This document shows, one piece after another, positions 58,389 to 64,000 of a stretch of DNA of 64,000 nucleotides. A program made the position numbers and the translations under genes. The stretch spans positions 7,006,001-7,070,000 of the forward strand of contig OY744463.1 in the NCBI GenBank assembly GCA_963556145.1, in the 5' to 3' direction. This DNA is from Hygrocybe punicea (lineage: Eukaryota > Basidiomycota > Agaricomycetes > Agaricales > Hygrophoraceae). The notes under the pieces were generated by a model. That model was not told where the DNA came from, did no database searches, and saw nothing but the letters and a program-made list of their open reading frames with translations. Within the stretch, counting starts at the first letter, position 1, and each line of letters opens with the position of its first letter.

Positions 58389-59191
58389 TAGTGTATTGCA
58401 CAGGTACATGAACCCGTGCGGGTTTTTCCTACGGGTAGGCCCAGGTACGGGTATGGGTAGCCACATTGGGTTAGCTCACAGTCCTATGACATATGACATC
58501 CTTCAAGAACAATGACGAGCACAACGAAACAACAATGAAACAGCAGTAGACACAGGTAGGAGATGACGGGAACAGCAGCGGGGAGTGGTGCACCCACCCC
58601 CGCTGCACCAGGTACATCATTTTTTTACTTTTTATATTATACAAACTAATTCAATGACAATAACGGCAAACCATGACAGCAGGTCCCCACCCCCACGAAC
58701 ACCTTGCAAACGGTACACCGCCATTGGTGTACCATTTGCGAGGTTACAAGCACCACAACATCTCATTCACACCCCCACTAACACCTCGCAAATGGCACAC
58801 CAACGTCGGTGTGCCATTCGCGAGGTTACAGGAACCACAATTGCAAGCCCCCACCCCCCACTAAAACCTCGCAAGTGGCACCCCTGTGCTGTTCACGAGG
58901 TTCCTGGCACCAGTGCCCAGGTCCCCGACCCCCTGGCCAACACCTTGTGAGTATGCAACCCCAACATCAATTGACATTGGGCTGCATTTGAAAGCTTGCA
59001 GGGGGTTCGAGACCTCACCGGTGACACCTCACCAGCACCCCACCATGTTGTGGCGGGATACCCCTGGGTAACTAGGCATACCTGGACCCATACCCACCAG
59101 AACCCGTACCCGTCGCCACGGGTATGGGTAAAGCCAGGTATGGGTACGGGTACACCCAGTTGTACCTGGGGGTTACCCGTGCCATTAACTA
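58389..59191. mobile_element. H3, non-autonomous hAT-like element with hairpin array
   Basis: 803 bp flanked by perfect 8-bp duplication AAGCCAGC (58381-58388, 59192-59199). Ends TAGTGTATTGCACAGGTA and, on the other strand, TAGTTAATGGCACGGGTA. Subterminal GGGTACGGGTA motifs. The interior is three to four tandem units of about 85-95 bp, each an imperfect hairpin bordered by ACCTCGC and GCGAGGT (58703-58747, 58785-58830, 58866-58903); the last carries TCAATTGA at 58967-58974. Confidence 0.88.
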
Positions 59192-59199
59192 AAGCCAGC

Positions 59200-59454
59200 C
59201 AATTTGAGGGCACCATTCATTGCCATGCTCACATTTTTTATGCCAACAAAAGCTCAAATTGTGGGGGAGAGAGTTGAATGCAACAGCCAATTTATATCAA
59301 AACAAATGTGCCAGTTGAATGCTCAATTAGTGCCCAATTAGTTGCTTCTTCTCCCCCACATGTTAGGAATTTGACAGTGGCAGATGGTTTGATTGCAATA
59401 CAACTAAGCTGGTAAACACTAGATTCAGCGAGAAAAAATAGGATTATCAATAAG
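59200..59454. other. Spacer without recognised features
   Basis: No gene or repeat recognised. Confidence 0.4.
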
Positions 59455-59592
59455 TCAATAAATATCACATCTTTTCATTGAATATCCTCCCTTTATAAGG
59501 GTCCTCCATATGGTTGACAGGGATACTGACACCCCACAGGTCTGTTGTAGCTCCATATGTAGTTCGTCAAGGTAGATGTCAGACGAATTCAC
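59455..59592 (-). pseudogene. Tc1/mariner-type transposase fragment
   Basis: The minus strand reads SSDIYLDELHMELQQTCG then VSLSTIWRTLIKGGYS, clearly related to the YLDELQLELQSQ and VSLTTLMRTLRRLHFS block of the transposase at 59960. It is a remnant of a different mariner copy: the rest was cut off where H4 inserted at 59593. Confidence 0.7.
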
Positions 59593-59959
59593 TAAGGTTG
59601 ACCATGGGTATGGGTGAACCTGCGGTTTTTTGGTTATGGGTGGCGCAGTTATGGTTGCGGTTGCCAAATCTGGCAAATGCAACCAAACTGTGACCCACAC
59701 CCATGACACTAGTGCTACTGAAGTTCAGTTCAGTCCAGTTCAGACCCATTTGGCTGAACTCTGAACTGAACCTGAACCGCTGTGAACCGTTCAGATTTTT
59801 TTTTCAGAGCCTGAACCGAGTTCATGAACGGTTTGGACACTTACAGCTGATTTCATAAACATGCGGAAAGTGAGAAAAAATTCAGGGTGGCGCAACTCCG
59901 CTGCCGTCCAAGCCGAACCCAATACACACTCTGAGTTACAATTTAGGTTTTCAACTGTT

Positions 59960-61014
59960 ATGCCACCTCACACTATCTCGAGAGATCTCAAAGCAAGGAT
60001 CCCAATCCTCCACTACCGTGGCTACAATATCAAAGAGATCTGTGATCTCCTTGGTGTTCGCAAGTCACTCGTCTACAAAACTCTCCAGTACCACCGCATC
60101 TACGGCCTCACTCACAATCCTTTTGCTCAACCAACTGCGCGTCGCCGCATTCTTACTCCCCTCGACATTGGCTTCATTCGTCTACTCCTAACCCACCACC
60201 ACACACTATACCTCGACGAACTACAGCTTGAACTCCAATCCCAGCGCAATGTATTTGTATCCCTCACCACTCTCATGCGCACTCTCCGCCGGCTCCACTT
60301 CTCAAACAAGCGAGTATCCGTTCAAGCTCTCGAAAGAAATGACCTCCAACGGGCAATTTTCATGAATCAGATTGGGGCAGAGGTCCCCGACCCCTCCATG
60401 TTGATGTTCACCGATGAGAGTGCCATGAATGATCGGACACAGCGCAGGCGATACGGTTGGTCATTAGTCGGAACTCGATGTGTGCAACGGCAGGCCTTTG
60501 TACGTGGACAACGGTATTCTATCCTCCCAGTCCTCACCCTTGATGGAATCATCGCATACGATCTAATTGAGGGTTCTGTGACGGTGGAGCGCTTCGTTCG
60601 ATTCCTTCGCGAGATGGTCGTACGTAGTATCCTCTATTCCAGACACAAAATACTAACACCTTCATCCAGATACCTCTCACTAATCCATATCCAGGTCCAC
60701 GGAGCGTTCTGGTTCTCGATAACTGCAACATCCACCATTCAGAAGAGGTTCGAGAGCTTGTAGAGGTTGAAGCATGTACGCTCGCTTCTTTGTCTCGTGT
60801 TGACACTCTAACTTGTTTCATTTCAGGCTGTCGAATAATATACCTGCCCCCATACTCCCCTGACTACAACCCCATCGAGCTCGCCTTCTCATCCATCAAA
60901 TCTTACCTGCGCCGTTATACACATGACTGAGGCCTTTTCACGGTAGTTACGGCAATGGATACTATAACACCCGCGAAGGCTGCAGGCTGGTTTCGCTCAT
61001 CTGGTTACATGTAA
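59960..61014 (+). pseudogene. Tc1/mariner transposase with one premature stop
   Basis: DDE-superfamily cut-and-paste transposase. Exons 59960-60619, 60670-60775, 60827 onward; introns GT...AG keep frame. N-terminal helix-turn-helix: SRDLKARIPILHYRGYNIKE and ICDLLGVRKSLVYKTLQYHR. Catalytic first Asp in MFTDESAMNDR, second in [11 protein letters not shown], third motif YSPDYNPIE (about 35 residues between second D and the E of NPIE, near the DD34E pattern). Exon 3 reads THD then TGA (60928-60930) then GLFTVV and on to a natural stop at 61012: TGA very likely replaces a Trp codon. The lost tail is only about 28 residues, so residual function is possible but not assumed. ATG 59960 is preferred over upstream frames, which lie in the terminal repeat. 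Confidence 0.85.
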
Positions 61015-61134
61015 CTTCTGCGTTTGTATGTTTGTATGTTTTTTGTAGTTGTTGTCATGCAATGTAACTTGTGGAACGAAAATATTTTTATTGGTGCAGC
61101 AAAAGTCCTTGAGTTGTGTAGCTACGATTGAATA

Positions 61135-62675
61135 CTAATTGGGGAACACGTCATCATCCTCTTCTATCCTTGGTGGAGCATGGAAGCCTAACGGTATGGG
61201 GACAAGGCTCTTGAGCTCATTGCTGTAATAAGATGTACGGCGATCATCTGCTGTCTGATTACCTGGCATCATCATGGGGCCAAACCATGTGCATGCGCTA
61301 CCATCATCCCATTTGATCTCGTACCGGATAGTGTTGTCCTGGGGGGGAGTGGGAACACAAGTGCCTGGTTGGAATTCATCACCAAGTGATAGGGAACGGG
61401 CCGAACAGCGACCAGATGTTGTGGTTTGACGCCTCCTCTTCTTATCCCGCTTCCAGCTGGTGCAACCTGATATCAAACGCATTGCTTCCCCTTTCGACAT
61501 GCCATATTCTGTAAGGTCAGAGACAGCAAGTGCGCCAATAATATCAGGCCCATAATCCTCAGCGCTCAGGGCAACCTCGTAATCACAGGCAGTTTGCACT
61601 CCGAGGTGATCCCGGGCATAAAGTAAGTATTCATGGAGATCATTGAGTGCCGGCCTGACAGGTGATGAGAATGGAGATGGATCAAGAGAGCACTTGCACT
61701 TGGGAGTGGAGGGCTTGGGGGTGAGTGCACCAACAACCATGGTCATCAATTGGGCAAATACGGCAAGTTGGTTGTTTTGATCCAGTGTCGGCATTGATGT
61801 CTGCGATTTTTGTCGGGCTGGTAATGTTCTGCCACGATTCGCAATGTCAAAAGCCGCCGTGTTGGGGGGGGTCATAACAGTAGTTTTGCTTTCGTGCTGT
61901 TCAAAACCTAGTTATAATGTTTCTGTAGATTATAGCGGACAGAACGTACCATGGCAATTGCCCACTGATGCATCATGAACGGAGTGAGCGTGAGTTCAGT
62001 GTTGTCATCACAAATGTACACGTAGTGTCCTGGATTGTTGTCATTCCCGTACTTCTTTTCAAGCATACCACGAAACTGTGCCAACGAAAGGTCCAATGAT
62101 GTAGCACCCTGTGGTGTAGCTGCTGGGTCGAGAGCTTCCATGCTGTCGTTGTCGACTATGACATCAGGCTGCACAAAAGTTACTGTGAGATAGAATAGAA
62201 GGGACGGCTTGTGCTTACATCAATAGGGCATTTCTTTTTCACGTCGTCAATGTCGATGATAATGTTGACCTTCGTGTACTTGTTCTCTGTGATTTTCCCT
62301 ACAAACTCTTTGTACTCTGACTCCTTCTCCACGTCCAGCGCATCAGCTTTCCTGAGAATAGAATTAGCTGGTTTTGCAGAGGTAAAAGGAAGATACGTAC
62401 GGTCGACCGGGATGGAAATATTTGAACTTGTAACGTTGCTGATCTGATACCTTCCACTTTGTTTCTCCAAACCGCACTAGGACAGCTCGCATAAAGTGAA
62501 CATAGTTGTCTGGTAAACACATAAAGGCAAGTTCTTTGCTATGGATATCGCACTTGGACTTGATGGCAGCTTGCTTTCCAATCTTGGGAATAGCCGGTGT
62601 ATGGCGGATGAGTTGTAGTGAAAAGTTGGTACAGTATTCATCTGAATCGTCCTCCGAAACGTCAGAGTCCACCAT
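61135..62675 (-). CDS. Passenger gene of the Tc1/mariner element, four exons
   Basis: Exons 62675-62401, 62351-62219, 62168-61950, 61896-61135; all junctions GT...AG and phases match, giving 462 residues without a stop. Residues 1-92: acidic start (VSEDDSDEY) then CDIHSKELAFMCLPDNYVHF and FGETKWKVSDQQRYKFKYF. Residues 93-136: NIIIDIDDVKKKCP. Residues 137-209: LSLAQFRGMLEKKYGNDN and YVYICDDNTELTLTPFMMHQ. Residues 210-462: a helical block LHEYLLYARDHLGVQTACDY and IIGALAVSDLTEYGMSKGEA that looks like a SAM-type or similar helical domain, a basic KRDKKRRR stretch (possible nuclear signal), and an aromatic C-terminal block IRYEIKWDDGSACTWFGPM. No family recognised with certainty. Intact frame inside mobile ends suggests selection with the element, or host-gene capture. 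Confidence 0.7.
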
Positions 62676-62869
62676 GGTTATGTTAAAATTTTCAAATTGT
62701 AACTCAGAGTGTGTATTGGGTTTGGCTTGGACGGCAGCGGAGTTGCACCACCCTGAATTTTTTCTCACTTTCCGCATGTTTATGAAATCAGCTGTAATTT
62801 TTGTATTATCACGCATTTTACCAAAAAAAATTACAATATATTACTGTAGCTATCTGATATATCGCGGGT

Positions 62870-63660
62870 TTTTTCCCCGCAACCTGTACCCATACCCGTT
62901 GCCACAGGTACAGGATTGTGGGGGTTAATCCGGGTCCTCAGACGTGACCAGGTGGTGTTGGGCACACCACCACCCTCCCGGTTACCTCGCGGTGCACGTC
63001 TGCAAGGTATGTTGGTGGTGGGTTTGCGGGTCCTCAGCCGTGACCACGTGGTGTTGGGCACACCACCATCCTCCCGGTTACCTTGCAGTTGCAGCGCCAA
63101 CGTCAATTGATAGGGTGGTGCGCATCCGCGAGGTACGTTGGTGGTGTGATGCACGGTGGCCTTCGTCACGGTCGCGCTCATGCTCGTGGTTGTGGTCGTA
63201 TTCATGTTCGTGGTCGTGGTCGTGCTAGTGGTTGTGGTTGTGGTCGCTGTGGTCATTGTGGTGGTCGTTGTTGTTGTTGTTGTTGTTGTTGTTGTATTTG
63301 GAGGGCCGTGGGTTGTTGTTGTCGTAGTGGTGGTGGTGGCTGCCATTGTCACCCTTGTCCTTGCTGCCTGTCGTCCTCGTCAGGTGTGTAGTGTTTGTGT
63401 TGTTGGTACTGTCGTCGTCATTTGTGTAATGAGTAGCTAAGAAAAAAAACAAAAAAAAAACATACCTACTGCAACGGGGGGTGGGTGCACCACCCTCCCG
63501 CTGCCCTTCTCCCCATGTCCCATTGTTGTCCATTGTCGTTGTTGCCATTGTCCGTTGTCGTTGTTGCCGTTGTCCATCGTCGTTGTTGCCGTTGCTGTTG
63601 GTGGTTGAGAGCAAACTGTCATTTATTAATAAAACAAATGTAAAAAACTTACTCAAATGC
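62870..63660. repeat. H5 interior: hairpins and GTT/GTC microsatellites
   Basis: GTACCC-type motifs (62886-62912), two similar 100-bp blocks (GACCAGGTGGTGTTGGGCAC at 62945 and again about 63038), a bordering ACCTTGC...GCGAGGT hairpin around TCAATTGA, then GTT/GTC triplet runs. Long Val/His/Thr open frames here are repeat translations. Confidence 0.65.
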
Positions 63661-64000
63661 TTGCGTTCGAGGGTGATTTGTTGGGGTGTTGTCGTGGCTG
63701 AGAGTCTGAGACTAAACTTTGGTGACTAAAAACGGAAATTTGCCGAAATCGGCATGTGAGTACAACTTTCGTGTGAGCAAAATATACATGCCTGCGGACA
63801 TCGGTTCAGCAGTTCTGAACTGCTTGTGAACCGTTTAAACAACGAGGGGGTTGCCTGAACCCCGAACTGGTTCAGTTCAGCCCAAGGTGCTGGACTGAAC
63901 CAAACTTCCAGTTCGGTTCGGAGTTCGAACCAGGTTCGGATCAGTTCTGAACTGAACTTTGGCAGCACTACATGACACTGTGGTTTTCAATGGGTTGGTG

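Larger units (their letters stand above)
59844..62794. mobile_element. Tc1/mariner element with two genes (2951 bp)
   Basis: Flanked by TA (59842-59843, 62795-62796). Terminal inverted repeats of 101 bp (59844-59944 and 62694-62794), CAGCTGATTTCATAAACATG at the tips, differ at only two positions. A transposase is on plus and a four-exon gene on minus, both starting 15-20 bp inside the inner ends of the repeats and meeting tail to tail. The near-identical ends suggest recent activity, although the transposase has a stop. Confidence 0.9.
59710..63970. mobile_element. H5, hAT-like element (4261 bp with a mariner inside)
   Basis: Ends TAGTGCTACTGAAGTTCAGT and, other strand, TAGTGCTGCCAAAGTTCAGT, flanked by perfect 8-bp duplication CATGACAC (59702-59709, 63971-63978). 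Without the Tc1/mariner at 59844-62794 it is about 1.3 kb, non-autonomous, with subterminal GTTCAG repeats, GTT/GTC microsatellites (63150-63330 and 63520-63600) and a hairpin region with core GTCAATTGA at 63102-63110. Confidence 0.88.
59593..64000. mobile_element. H4, hAT-like element, right end outside the window, holding H5
   Basis: Left end TAAGGTTGACCATGGGTATG closely matches the H2 ends (TAAGGTTGACCACGGGTATG). Its left flank is GAATTCAC. About 117 bp of it lies left of H5, and it resumes at 63979 (TGTGGTTTTC) to the window end. Its right terminus is not visible. Confidence 0.6.

Noticed and set aside
59861..59959. Earlier start of the mariner transposase (MRKVRKNSGW)
   Set aside because: This stretch is the terminal inverted repeat and reads the same from the other end, so it is unlikely to be coding; ATG 59960 starts just inside it.
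63083..63656. Poly-Val, poly-Thr and His-rich frames
   Set aside because: Translations of GTT/GTC microsatellites inside H5.

Overview
The window is repeat-rich nuclear DNA from a filamentous fungus, almost certainly an agaricomycete (mushroom-type basidiomycete). Evidence: short spliceosomal introns (about 45-60 bp, GT...AG), and protein families typical of that group: KDZ transposase with its CxC-type cysteine cluster, RecQ-like mobile helicases, DUF6589 proteins, basidiomycete-type Gag, expanded F-box proteins and CRN-like P-loop proteins. Nothing bacterial or viral is present. Protein assignments come from recognising motifs by eye, not from searches.

Layout. 1-2290: nested LTR retroelements (an LTR2 element running off the left edge, inside an LTR3 copy). 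2291-11296: a decayed Helitron with Rep/helicase, an OB-fold-like ORF and a typical 3' terminus; a 1.2-kb hAT-like element (H1) sits in the helicase. 11297-27400: a decayed KDZ transposase (minus strand), a 4.8-kb palindromic foldback element flanked by an 8-bp duplication, and a broken mushroom-type ORF of unknown function. 28688-30279: a 1.6-kb element with 23-bp terminal inverted repeats. 30284-41830: a RecQ-like helicase gene and a DUF6589 gene facing each other, bounded by about 150-bp inverted repeats; the helicase is broken by a 5-kb LTR1 retrotransposon and a 1-kb hAT-like element (H2). 42075-50937: the only gene-like island: F-box protein, the 5' third of a cytoplasmic dynein heavy chain gene (motor domain absent), MED21, and a P-loop NTPase of the CRN-like group. 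51596-64000: foldback MITE, triple-nested solo LTRs, a satellite-like tandem repeat, more hAT-like elements and a Tc1/mariner element that carries a second, spliced gene.

Insertions can be ordered from their target-site duplications: 4 bp for LTR1 and LTR2, 5 bp for LTR3, 8 bp for the hAT-like elements, TA for the mariner. The most interesting systems are (i) the Tc1/mariner element whose 101-bp inverted repeats each lie just upstream of a gene, one the transposase and the other an intact-looking four-exon gene of unknown function; (ii) the RecQ/DUF6589 pair with a similar inward-facing layout; (iii) non-autonomous hAT-like elements sharing hairpins centred on a TCAATTGA palindrome; and (iv) the truncated dynein heavy chain gene.
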